From: Oppiella nova
Lineage: Eukaryota; Arthropoda; Arachnida; Sarcoptiformes; Oppiidae
Direction: 5' to 3'
Assembly: GCA_905397405.1 (NCBI GenBank)
Contig: CAJPVJ010000817.1
Span: forward strand, 1 to 20,229
DNA: 20,229 bases
In this document: positions 9,857 through 18,989 of the stretch, piece after piece
How the letters are laid out: each line of letters begins with the position of its first letter
How positions within the stretch are numbered: position 1 is the stretch's first letter
Notes under the pieces: model-generated
Database searches by the model: none
Seen by the model: only the letters and a program-made list of their open reading frames with translations
Told to the model about the DNA's origin: nothing
Position numbers and translations under genes: made by a program

Positions 9857-11161
9857 ATGAAAATCAATATAATATCTGAAAATACATTTCGTATAATTTT
9901 CTTTGTGTTTTGTCTGACATTATGTTTGTATCAAATCATACAAATTAGTCAAATATACTTTGCTTACGAAACAATAACTTCTGTTAATTATGTTAACATT
10001 TCAAAAATATCATTACCGGCTATTACTATATGTGTATCGAAGGTCTATATTTTGAAACCTGAATTTAAAGCTAAATATCCACTCAATGGCTCAACACCTG
10101 AAATGTCAATACAGTTGAATAGTATGGCAACAGTTGAACAACAATTTAATATGATCTATGATTTCGATCATATTTTTGGTAATTCTTGTCGTGTATTAAA
10201 ACCTGATTTTTTCAATGATTCCGAGGCTATGATTGATTGCCGAAGAATAGCACCAATTCGTCAATCATTGGATTTCTTTCACTCGTGTTATACACTATTC
10301 TCGCAATTGGATGGACAACCAGATGAGAGGTATGTCGTCGACAAAGATCTCGTCAATAATGTCGAGCAATGGTTCCTAATGTATACATATATGAACACTA
10401 ATGATACAAAATTTAACCTGATGATCCACTCAAGACAAGAGGTTATTTTAAATTATTTTAAAACACAACATAAAGAGTTGGATTTCCGACACGATTTTAT
10501 ACCAATGGTTTCATACCATAAAACTAGTGCTAAATTATTACCCAAACCGTACGAAACTAAATGTTTAGATTATAAAACAGATAAATATTCATCAAGACAA
10601 ACGTGTTTTGACATTTGTAAAATTCAGATATTGGAACAGGATTACAATGGGCAGTTACCAGGCAGTTATCTTACGTATGAGTCAATGGATAAATATTTCC
10701 TTGATGTCTTTAAACTAGCTAATAATAATTCAAATGTCGAATATGCTCGACGTGCAAATGAAATTGGCAAAATATGCAGGAAATTGTGCCATAAGTATAT
10801 TGATTGTCATTCTGAGTATTACACATTTGATTGGTATGAATTGAGGGTCCCTGATCAGGGTAAAGCATTTACTCTAAACTGTCCTGAATCCTCAGTGGTT
10901 TTGTTGAGACACTCACCCAAAATGGGTTTTGAAGAGTTTGTCTCATTTACGGCGAGTATTATTAGTCTATGGTTTGGCTTCTCATTCATTATGCTATCAA
11001 ATGTATTGACAGCTTTTGGCAAATGTATTATTCGCTCGTTTTCTCAGTATATTATAAACAAAAATGTATTTAATATTACTTTTAATTATAGAAAGACATT
11101 TAAAAAAGTAAATAAAGTAAACAATACAACACTTGGTATGATTAAAATCAATACACGATAA
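9857..11161 (+). CDS. DEG/ENaC-like sodium channel gene 4 (ASC domain)
   Basis: Intact, intronless, 434 aa, starting at ATG 9857. Predicted plasma-membrane cation-channel subunit. Only about 11 residues precede TM1 (about 12-31), extremely short for the family, where the N-terminus normally carries the His-Gly gating motif. Seen after TM1: LPAITIC at 53-59, HSCYTLFSQ, MIHSRQEV, LPKPYETKC, the cysteine-rich stretch CRKLCHKYIDC, RHSPKMGFEEF, and TM2 with GFS at 374-376. TM2 departs from its siblings in reading FTASIIS where they read FIGSLIS, so a Gly at the pore entrance is replaced by Ala. The basic C-tail is short. The 3' flank has a 15-bp palindrome-like element (11169-11183) and AATAAA at 11281-11286. 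A missed upstream coding exon cannot be excluded. Confidence 0.9.
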   Translation: MKINIISENTFRIIFFVFCLTLCLYQIIQISQIYFAYETITSVNYVNISKISLPAITICVSKVYILKPEFKAKYPLNGSTPEMSIQLNSMATVEQQFNMIYDFDHIFGNSCRVLKPDFFNDSEAMIDCRRIAPIRQSLDFFHSCYTLFSQLDGQPDERYVVDKDLVNNVEQWFLMYTYMNTNDTKFNLMIHSRQEVILNYFKTQHKELDFRHDFIPMVSYHKTSAKLLPKPYETKCLDYKTDKYSSRQTCFDICKIQILEQDYNGQLPGSYLTYESMDKYFLDVFKLANNNSNVEYARRANEIGKICRKLCHKYIDCHSEYYTFDWYELRVPDQGKAFTLNCPESSVVLLRHSPKMGFEEFVSFTASIISLWFGFSFIMLSNVLTAFGKCIIRSFSQYIINKNVFNITFNYRKTFKKVNKVNNTTLGMIKINTR

Positions 11162-11796
11162 ATAAATGTCTAGAATCTAGACTATTAATATATTGTAGAT
11201 ACAGATTACAAATGGATATTAAATTTGTTTTGTTTCGTATTATGCTATTATTTGTACAGTACTATTTAAATATTCATTATAATAAATTGTTATAAAATAT
11301 TTTATAATAAAAATCTAAAGTACGGGTAGCATTATTGTTTTTAATAAATTCAAAATATAACACTTAACAAAAATCTAAATTTATGTAATATTGTTTTAAG
11401 TTATATTCAAGACCATTTTCATTAAAATATATGGAATAATAAATCAGAATATATTGATCAAATGAAAACAAAAACGATATTTTATTATTTATTTTTAATA
11501 AAATGCTAATACTGTACATAATGTAGTGGTATAATAGCATGAATAGCAAATATAAAACATTTTTTGTCGTTTGTGAGACTAAAATAAAATATTTCGTTTC
11601 TGGTGCAATAATTAATTAAAATAAAATTTATATAATACAAAACAACCTAATAATAACATTAATATGTATAATAATAATCAATAGTATTAGTATATATAAT
11701 AAGAAGTTAAAAAATTCATGAACTAATTATATAAATAGTTAAGTTAATATTGATCATTATAACAAAAATCCAGACATTGTCTCAACAATTATCAAA
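11162..11796. other. Intergenic spacer between channel genes 4 and 5
   Basis: A/T-rich with no gene. Just after the stop codon, 11169-11183 reads GTCTAGAATCTAGAC, two 7-base arms around a central A. A related TCTAGA-N-TCTAGAC-like element sits in the 3' flank of the next gene (13131-13144). AATAAA hexamers lie at 11161-11166 and 11281-11286. The remainder is low complexity. Confidence 0.5.
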
Positions 11797-13107
11797 ATGA
11801 ATAGATATTTTGATTTTAAAAGAAATGTCAGTTTCGAGAAACTAATTCGTATGATATTCTTCGGCATTTGTCTCATCACATGTTTGTATGAAGTGATCAT
11901 AATTTGTGACAACTATTTCTCGTATAAAACGGTCACTTCTGTCCGTTATGTCAATATGACTGAGATATCATTGCCGGCGATCACAATATGTGTGGAGAAA
12001 AGGTTTATAACAAGAAATCACACAAATAATCGTGTGTTTAATGAATGGGAATTCTATGAAAAGTTTGCCACAATGACCGTAAATGCCCAGAAAATGGCCT
12101 TATTTTCGGACAATGAGGTCTTCAATCAAAGTTGTCGAGTGTTGACACCCATTGGACTCAAGTCAAGCAAATCTGTGGTCAATTGCGATCTCATAGCACC
12201 AGTACGTCAAATGTATGACTACTATCACTCGTGCTTCACGTTTTTCTCGCAATATAATGAAGAATCGGATGATAGGTATATCGTGGACAAGAATAAGGTA
12301 CTAATGGCCACCATGTCATCCCTATTCTACATTGAAATTAACCCAAATATACCACAAATTCATTTAATTCTTCACCCGAGGGATGAAGTGGTTCACAGTT
12401 TTTTCAAGAAAAGTCCGCTTGAATTGAATAAAATGCAAAACAAAATAATAACCGTTGAATACACGAAAACAGTGACAGAATTATTGCCCAAACCTTATGA
12501 GACAAACTGTTTGATGAATAATAAGTCTAATATAAGAAACAGTTGTATTGAGTTGTGCCGTATACGAGAGCTGAGAAAAATGTGCAAGAGCTGGCCAGGT
12601 ACCTATTTGGCCGACCCCTTAACCATGCCAAATGAGCATATTGTCAATTTGCATAAACTTCTGGGCACCAACACCACAGTGGATGTCATTATTAGTGAGA
12701 TATGTCTTAAAGAGTGTAATCTGTGTGTTGAATGTCAGTCCCAATACTTGACTTATGAGGTGAATAGGTTCACAAACGAGACCCAAGTGTTTATGATTGC
12801 AGTACTTCCGCCCAAACTACCGGTCCTACTGATCAGACACTTACCGAAAATCTATTTCGAAGAGTTTGTCTCATTTATTGGAAGTCTCGTCAGTCTATGG
12901 TTTGGTTTCTCGATAATCATGTTATCAAATGTGTGCACAGTTTGTGTCAAATATATGTTTGGTAGATGTTCGCTATATTTTGTCAGAAAATTATTAGTTA
13001 TTTATAATAACAATAAGATTATTACTCAAAATACTTCATTCAAGTTGTTTGTTATAAGTAAAAAATCACTCAAATTTATGAACAACAGAGTTCAACCAAA
13101 AAATTAA
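11797..13107 (+). CDS. DEG/ENaC-like sodium channel gene 5 (ASC domain)
   Basis: Intact, intronless, 436 aa, from ATG 11797. Predicted plasma-membrane cation-channel subunit. Seen: TM1 at about 19-37, LPAITIC at 59-65, HSCFTFFSQ, ILHPRDEV, LPKPYETNC, CLKECNLCVEC, RHLPKIYFEEF, and TM2 with GFS at 370-372 followed by Ser-Asn where classical members have Glu. It is less A/T-rich than genes 1-4 and closest in sequence to the following gene; both share DNYFSYKTVT after TM1. Its TM2 DNA is identical over 62 bp to that of gene 2 (12890-12951 against 7108-7169), although most of the two proteins is only distantly similar. AATAAA at 13175-13180 is a candidate poly(A) signal. Confidence 0.9.
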   Translation: MNRYFDFKRNVSFEKLIRMIFFGICLITCLYEVIIICDNYFSYKTVTSVRYVNMTEISLPAITICVEKRFITRNHTNNRVFNEWEFYEKFATMTVNAQKMALFSDNEVFNQSCRVLTPIGLKSSKSVVNCDLIAPVRQMYDYYHSCFTFFSQYNEESDDRYIVDKNKVLMATMSSLFYIEINPNIPQIHLILHPRDEVVHSFFKKSPLELNKMQNKIITVEYTKTVTELLPKPYETNCLMNNKSNIRNSCIELCRIRELRKMCKSWPGTYLADPLTMPNEHIVNLHKLLGTNTTVDVIISEICLKECNLCVECQSQYLTYEVNRFTNETQVFMIAVLPPKLPVLLIRHLPKIYFEEFVSFIGSLVSLWFGFSIIMLSNVCTVCVKYMFGRCSLYFVRKLLVIYNNNKIITQNTSFKLFVISKKSLKFMNNRVQPKN

Positions 13108-13667
13108 TTGTATTATAAGTTTTATTTTAATCTAGAGTCTAGACTTTTATTATATCAATGTCAAGGTTGTCATTAATAAAGTACCAGAATATTTAAATCT
13201 AATACTTAATTTTAAATAATTCTGTAAATACTTTAAAAATCAGAAGTTTCACAATAATGTACATTATAAATAATAATAATAGCATTAAATGATTTAATAT
13301 TGATTAAATGATTAATTCTTTATTATAATACAAGTCTCTGTATAATTTTTAAATCAACAAGTTAATTATTCAAGAACATAAAATAAAATTTGCTATAAAC
13401 AAATACACAGGTACTGTGATATATTGAAAGGCAAAATAATATTTATGTTATTTTCTGGTATTAATAAATATATTTGAATATTATATATATTTTCGGTTAA
13501 TATAGTCATTGAATTAATTCACCGTTAAATATAATGTGACAAAATATTTGAATGCCATATAAATAGCAAAATTATACCAAAACTGGTACACTTGATATTT
13601 CTTATATGATACTTAGTAAGAGTTTATATTTTATGGATTTAAACATCCATATATAAACAAGTTAAAA
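13108..13667. other. Intergenic spacer between channel genes 5 and 6
   Basis: A/T-rich with no gene. It carries the TCTAGA-type element (13131-13144) shared with the 3' flank of gene 4, and AATAAA at 13175-13180. The last part must hold the promoter of gene 6. Confidence 0.5.
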
Positions 13668-15001
13668 ATGATTGAAATAGCGCTTAACTTCAGGATATTT
13701 AAGAAATATATTTTCCAAAATCCTACTCGTGTTGTACTATACACAGTATGTTTTGTATTATGTTTATGTCATATGATACAGATTTGTGACAATTATTTCT
13801 CGTACAAAACGGTCACAACTGTCCGATATATTAGCATAACTGAGATCTCTTTGCCGGCGTTCACCGTATGTATTGAAAAGCGTTTTATAATAAAAAGTCA
13901 ATATTTCGTTGACTCTAATATCAAAGCAAATCTAACCGATGAAAGCATTCGCTATTTCTCGACAAACCTCACGATTGGACAGCAAATGAGTTACTTATTG
14001 ACGGCTGAAGAGATATTCATGAATAATAGCTGTCAGGTGTTGAGACCCAAGAGCTACAACTCATCGGAAAATACGGTTGACTGCCAATCAATAGCACCGA
14101 TACGTCAACACATAGACTACTACCAGTCCTGTTTGACATTCTTCTCGCAAAACACGTCCCACTCCTCCGACGAGGCATTCATAGTGGACAGGGATATGGT
14201 ATTACAGGACACGATGTACTCGTTGGTGAACATTGAGATTCATGAGAGTATACCCCGAATACAACTGATAATTCATCCGCGAAATGAAGTAATTGTGAAC
14301 TTCTTTAAGGAGAATGCGTTGGAATTAAACAGAGAGAAGGACTTCATAACGACTGTCGAGTACTACAAGTCTATCGTCCAGTTGTTACCCAAACCTTATG
14401 AGACGGGATGTGAGGACAAGACTATTAAATGCGATTGTATTGAGAGGTGCAGAATACAGGGCTTTAAGCAGACGTTTAACAGATGGCCGGGTAGTTATCT
14501 GACTAACCCTAATGGGATGAATATATGGTTGACTTGTTTGAAATGTTGGCAAAGAATAGGTCTCTGGATCAGGAGGTGGGAGAGATGTGTAGACAAGAGT
14601 GTCGGTCCCCTATTGAGTGTAATTCAGAGTACATTAAGTTTGGGACAAACAAGTACTTTAACGAAACCAAGAGGTTTATAGTGTCTATATTTCCACCGAG
14701 AATACCGGCCCTACTCAGCAAACACGCGCCTAAAATGAATTTTCATGAGTTTCTGATATTCATCGGAAGTTTAATTAGTCTTTGGTTTGGATTCTCAGTG
14801 GTTATGATATCAAATGTCTGCACAGTTATCGTCAATAAAATTTCAAAGTTTGCGATACAAAAGCTGTTTGTAATAAAATGCAAGTATCAATTGAAAGCTA
14901 ATTCAGTGGCACTCAATGTTAATTCAAACCATTTGACAAATGAATACAATTGTAATAATAAGAAAAAGTCATTTCTAATGTCAGGCATATGTGTTGGCTA
15001 A
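13668..15001 (+). CDS. DEG/ENaC-like sodium channel gene 6, with a frameshift near 14523
   Basis: Predicted channel subunit of the same family, from ATG 13668. The first frame covers TM1 (about 21-40), LPAFTVC at 62-68, SCLTFFSQ, IIHPRNEV, LPKPYETGC and the RWPGSYL block. It then leaves the family sequence and stops at 14679-14681. The rest of the protein (MVDLFEML, the cysteine block CRQECRSPIEC, KHAPKMNFHEF, TM2 with GFS, basic tail) continues in another frame from about 14525 to the TAA at 14999-15001. The break falls in a short AT repeat (AATATATGG), and one surplus AT dinucleotide would explain it. Removing two bases gives 443 codons, a normal family length. It could be a genuine inactivating slip, a polymorphism or a sequencing error. 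The inverted copy at the window end stops just short of this site and cannot decide. Confidence 0.85.
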
Positions 15002-15739
15002 ACACAATGATTATTAATCATTGATTAATTAAATAATGTTATTGAATATCATTATCAACTTATATTGTTAAACTCATGGCATAATTATCATTTAAATATT
15101 GAATTAAAACCGTTAAAAATAATGCAAATTAATACACATTTAAACAAAGTTTATCATCAAATGGCAGAACAGAAACATGAAGTGATTCTTCATGTCTACG
15201 ATTTGTCACGAATTAACGAATGGATAAATCTATTGTCACAAGACATGGGTGTCTATCACACGGGTACTGAAGTCTATGGTAAAGAATATTCATTCGGCGG
15301 ACATCCCTATGATTTGAGCGGAATATTCATAACGACTCCGAAAGATATGGAATCCCTGAGTGTTAATAATGTTTTCAAATACAAAGAGTCAAAAGCTATC
15401 GGATATACAGAACTGAGCGAAGAGAAGGTGCAACAAATTGTCACTGAAATGGGTCGCAAAGATTTCAAGGGAAAGGACTATAATCTCATTCAAAAGAATT
15501 GTAACCACTTTTCCGATGAGTTTTGTAAGAGACTGTGCGGTAAAGGCATTCCCAAAGAGATCAACACTTTGGTCGATACTATAGCTCAGTATCCATGGAT
15601 TGAGAGACAAATACCGGTCGAGTATATGACTCCACAGGCCCTCGAGAATGACATCAAACAGGAAAGGGAGAGAGACTTACAAAAACAAGACAAACAAGAG
15701 TCTACCGATTCTGTCAGTGATTCAAAAGAGTAAAGAAAT
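14628..15739 (+). repeat. Left arm of a large inverted repeat
   Basis: This 1112-bp segment holds the end of channel gene 6, the 159-bp intergenic gap, all of DESI2 and six bases after its stop. It is present in reverse complement at 19118-20229. I counted 18 mismatches and no indels (about 98.4% identity): 4 in the channel coding part, 1 between the genes and 13 in DESI2. Positions in the two arms always sum to 34857. Confidence 0.95.
15161..15733 (+). CDS. DESI2: DESI2-like deubiquitinase/desumoylating isopeptidase (PPPDE domain)
   Basis: Predicted 190-aa cysteine isopeptidase of the PPPDE family, which removes ubiquitin- or SUMO-type modifiers from proteins, usually in the cytosol. Seen: an N-terminal VILHVYDL strand, catalytic His33 in GVYHTGTEVYG, the YSFGGHPYDLSGIF block, and catalytic Cys114 in QKNCNHFSDEF. 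The LCGKGIP and YMTPQAL segments follow, then a charged, Gln/Glu-rich tail. Length and order match the roughly 194-aa animal DESI2. I chose ATG 15161 because it starts right before the conserved first strand. ATG 15122 would add 13 residues, and the longer frame from TTG 15065 is not a likely start. It is intronless here and only 159 bp after channel gene 6, on the same strand. A second copy lies in inverted orientation at 19124-19696. Confidence 0.9.
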   Translation: MAEQKHEVILHVYDLSRINEWINLLSQDMGVYHTGTEVYGKEYSFGGHPYDLSGIFITTPKDMESLSVNNVFKYKESKAIGYTELSEEKVQQIVTEMGRKDFKGKDYNLIQKNCNHFSDEFCKRLCGKGIPKEINTLVDTIAQYPWIERQIPVEYMTPQALENDIKQERERDLQKQDKQESTDSVSDSKE

Positions 15740-15867
15740 CAGAAATTATATTAATTAAGGATATTATATAATTGTATTATATCTGTGTATGAGTAAAAAT
15801 AACTTTTGAATAAAAATTCATTTGCTTTGAAAATTAATACTTAATTAGAGACCTTTATGTAATAAAA
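15740..15867 (+). repeat. Left half of a perfect 128-bp mirror repeat
   Basis: This is the 3' flank of DESI2 and includes AATAAA hexamers, for example around 15809-15815. All 128 bases equal 19117 down to 18990 read backwards on the same strand, without complementing. It begins exactly where the ordinary inverted repeat ends and keeps the same coordinate sum (34857). As it contains AATAAA motifs in the sense orientation of DESI2, this half looks like the natural 3' flank. Confidence 0.95.
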
Positions 15868-16304
15868 AAACTTAAAAGACATTATTTGTAAACCCATTGA
15901 CAACACTATCTCTTTATGTGTCCCTTATGTCCAAACGATACGATAAATCACAATATTTTTCAAGTGATAAGCCGTCTCTTGTCTTACAGTGTCTCTGAAA
16001 TTCAAATTTTTAAACACAAAACTCGAAGAAAAATAGAGTCAAAGAAATAGTGTATAAAAAACTTAAGGAAATTGTTTTTTGTCTCTCTTTTTCTTTTTAC
16101 ACTACAATATATAGACATCACTCAGTCTTTTATAATATATATTCTTGAGTTTACTTTACATTTTATATTCAGTCTCAAACTAATCTCTTATTATTTCTGT
16201 CTTTAAAAATGTAATTTTTTGACATTTTGTGCGATATTTTTTGGGAGCATAAAATACACGTAAAACTTTCATTTTTATTACTACTTTTTGGCACTATATT
16301 TGTG

Positions 16305-16567
16305 TAACAATTTATGTTAATAACAATCATATAATAAGAGTGAAGTATGAATAGAGAAAAAATATTGTCATAGAAATGAATAGAGAAAACCATATGAGGG
16401 AAAGGATTACCAGATGTAAGCCTTTCGGTGATAACNTAACAATTTATGTTAATAACAATCATATAATAAGAGTGAAGTATGAATAGAGAAAAAATATTGT
16501 CATAGAAATGAATAGAGAAAACCATATGAGGGAAAGGATTACCAGATGTAAGCCTTTCGGTGATAAC
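16305..16567. repeat. Assembly join: 131-bp direct repeat flanking a single N
   Basis: Positions 16305-16435 and 16437-16567 are identical over 131 bp and separated only by the undetermined base at 16436. This is the signature of two contigs with overlapping ends that a scaffolder placed side by side without merging. The real genome probably has one copy. The length would fit the k-mer overlap of a de Bruijn graph assembler. The open minus-strand frame spanning it is an artefact of the repeat. Confidence 0.9.
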
Positions 16568-17090
16568 ACAATACATAATACAAGTGACAGTTTTTTGCCA
16601 TCCGTTACATAAGAATATATCAAAATCGGATGACATATCAGTTTTGGGTATCACTAAAAATAATTACAACAAAAAAGTTTCAATTTTATTTTAAACACCA
16701 ATTATTGATCAGACTTTGCGACACAAAAATTGCGATAAAATCCGTTTTTATTGACAACTCTATTATTATTCAATCACTTGATTGTAATATTTTTATTTTT
16801 TAGATGTCTGTCAGATGTATTAAAGATAACATATTTTATTTTCTCCGTGCTCAATATTTATTATTCAATTTGTTTAATGTTTTTTATTCATTTTTATTCA
16901 ATAATAAAAGTGAATATTAAATAAATTCATGAATTGTATGACATTTTACGAGTGACTATAAGAGCCATAAAATAGGAAAATAATTAATAAGAAATGAGTA
17001 CTAAAATATTGAAATACTGTACTAGTAACTTTTAGTACTACTCTGTAAATATACAGTATTATAAAGTGCATATATAGTGTAATGAAGTAG

Positions 17091-17139
17091 TGAGTGAGTG
17101 AGTGAGTGAGTGAGTGAGTGAGTGAGAGAGAGAGAGAGA
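17091..17139. repeat. Compound (TGAG)9(AG)n microsatellite
   Basis: Nine TGAG units (17091-17126) run into an AG tract ending at about 17139. It is the reverse-complement counterpart of the (CT)n/CTCA tract at the start of the window. Confidence 0.95.
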
Positions 17140-17493
17140 AATCAATTTGTAAATCGATTTTACGTTTTAATAAAATTAGAGACAAAATCACATTTCATTA
17201 CAAAAATTGAGTTTTAGTTCATTAGTGAAGAGGTTTTATTTCACGAAAGAGTCACACAAACTATTGTATGATTTGATTTGCATTTCGAGTACTATATTAC
17301 TTATGCAACAATACTGTGAACAACAAAATGTACTTTATTTTTGGGCAACTTTTATGTAATGGTAGTCAACACGACTAGTAGTAAGTCATATCCAGCAGAG
17401 ATTGTCTAATATAGGGGACACAGAATCCGAGATCAGAATTAAGTCATCAGAATATATATTACATCATCAAAAGGCTATGAAAAGAATTTTTAG

Positions 17494-17604
17494 GCTCTTA
17501 TTCGTGACAAACAATACACTCCAACACAACACATATCTATTGCCGATGATATTGGAGATGCCGGTGCTCTCAATCCCACATCTCTTTGCTCTCAACAGTA
17601 CTGA
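17494..17604 (+). CDS. Weak candidate terminal exon, unknown protein
   Basis: This is a patch markedly richer in G+C than its surroundings. A possible acceptor (AATTTTTAG at 17485-17493) precedes 36 open codons ending in TGA 17602-17604. The peptide includes the stretches RDKQYTPTQH, ADDIGDAG and SLCSQQY. It has balanced amino-acid use, unlike random A/T-rich frames here. No family is recognised and no upstream exon is visible. An overlapping longer frame (17402-17638) has only a TTG start and is not favoured. Confidence 0.2.
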   Translation, partial: ALIRDKQYTPTQHISIADDIGDAGALNPTSLCSQQY

Positions 17605-17958
17605 TATTTATGAAAAACAAGATTTTTGTATTGAATGAACAAAATATCTCCTCTATTATACAATACATTAAAATGAAAAAAAGTTTAGCAAAACGTATGA
17701 TATATACAGATATAAAAAAGCATAAGTCGTTTGAAGACATAGACATGAAATAAGTGCAAATCTCTCTCTTTATTCGTGTATAAATCCATTGCAAAACTTT
17801 GCTTTACATTTGAAATTAAGTCCTAAAAAAGGATTTTATAGACAAATGTTATGAAAACAGAAAAAAGAGCTTTACTTTTCTGGTAAACAATTTGTATTTT
17901 TATTTATATTTTATTTCTCGTTTCCTTTTATTTCTCTCTATTTTCAGAATTCATTAAA

Positions 17959-17960
17959 TC

Positions 17961-18004
<44 letters not shown>
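17959..18004. repeat. (TC)n microsatellite
   Basis: About 22 TC units with one CC interruption near 17970. No coding potential. Confidence 0.95.
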
Positions 18005-18006
<2 letters not shown>

Positions 18007-18670
18007 GCCTTATAATAAATTTCTTTCACTTTTAGATATGATTTCTAGATTTCTATACAAATATATGGACCGAAACTCCGTGAACTGAATCTTCACTCTA
18101 TTTGATGAACAAAATTGTTTGACTGAAATAAATATTATATACAGAACTCAAATTGAATTTTCACATGAATTGATTGAAAATTAGTAAAAAACAAAATTTG
18201 CTTCAAAATTTATTTCAAAACGAATTGAATAGAATTAAAATTATATTTTGAAACACTCTTACTCTGTATAAAAACAATTTCAAATCAATCGACATAATAG
18301 TATTTCGCAATAATATAAATGCATTTTATATTCCCATAGCGTTTGTATTGAATAATATTAAAGTAAAACAAACTTTTTGTATTTCTCTAACAAATGATAT
18401 TTCTCACAAAAATATTTATTTTAATAAATTCTTCGTTTTGTCTATTTTTAAGACAAACACAATTCACTGAAGTGTTTCTCATTTTATGTTTTAGTTTTTA
18501 AAAAATGAATGAAAGTGTTGGTGTAAAACTTTTTTTAAAAGTTTTGTATTACATATCGTATGTTTGCGAAACAGACTATTTTCCCCTTAAGTACAAATGG
18601 TGTTCAATTGTATTGTTTTTTATAATAACCTTTTCTGTTGTTGTTTTTGTCGATGATTTGTTACCAAAAG

Positions 18671-18817
18671 TGTGTGAATAAAACATACGGTCCTATTGGG
18701 TGTCAGTCCTCCTGTCCATCGATCAATACAAATGTTCCGTTGTTTTTGCAATCATTGATAAGATTTGTTGCGTTTTTTGCAATACTCTCGCAATTCATTG
18801 AAAAACTCTTAATTCCG
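18671..18817 (+). CDS. Candidate internal exon resembling an organic anion transporter (OATP/SLCO)
   Basis: A pyrimidine-rich tract ending in AAAAG at 18670 can act as acceptor, and CCG|GTGAGA at 18817/18818 is a near-consensus donor. Between them are 49 open codons. They give a Cys-containing lead (CVNKTYGP), G-C-x3-C (GCQSSC), a hydrophobic helix of about 24 residues (VPLFLQSLIRFVAFFAILSQ), and KLLIP at the end. In OATP/SLCO transporters the extracellular loop with a G-x-C-x3-C-type motif leads into a helix followed by a ...P-x-R-x-V segment, and the order here is the same. I recognise this by pattern only, with no alignment. No neighbouring exon was found, so it may be a fragment or a chance match. 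The exact 5' boundary is uncertain. Confidence 0.35.
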
Positions 18818-18989
18818 GTGAGAAATGTCTGATCAGATAAGTAATGAGATAAACAGTTAAATGCTATCATTTAGAGGCGTTTGTGTTGTATTTTTGCCTC
18901 AATTAAGACATCCATTGGTTTTCCTAAATGTGTTTCGGATATAATTTTAGATCAATATATCACATCTAATCTACTATTTGTTGTTTTAT

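Larger units (their letters stand above)
15868..18989. other. Spacer between the inverted arms, mostly non-coding
   Basis: This is 3.1 kb of A/T-rich DNA between two convergent DESI2 copies. It contains the one-base assembly gap with its 131-bp repeat (16305-16567), microsatellites (17091-17139 and 17959-18004), and two isolated candidate plus-strand exons (17494-17604 and 18671-18817). I see nothing supportable in 15868-16304, 16568-17090, 17140-17493, 17605-17958, 18005-18670 or 18818-18989. No transposase, reverse transcriptase, terminal repeat or RNA gene is recognised. Confidence 0.5.

Noticed and set aside
15065-15121. N-terminal extension of DESI2 from a TTG codon
   Set aside because: TTG is not a normal start for a nuclear gene, and the extension has no family counterpart. 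ATG 15161 or 15122 fits. The same applies to the TTG-started extensions of channel genes 1 and 3.
16175-16654. 159-codon minus-strand frame
   Set aside because: It spans the N and the unmerged 131-bp overlap, so half of it is a duplicate. No family features.
17091-18004. Microsatellites as a CRISPR-like array or origin
   Set aside because: Units of 2-4 bases without spacers, in a eukaryotic context. They are plain simple repeats.
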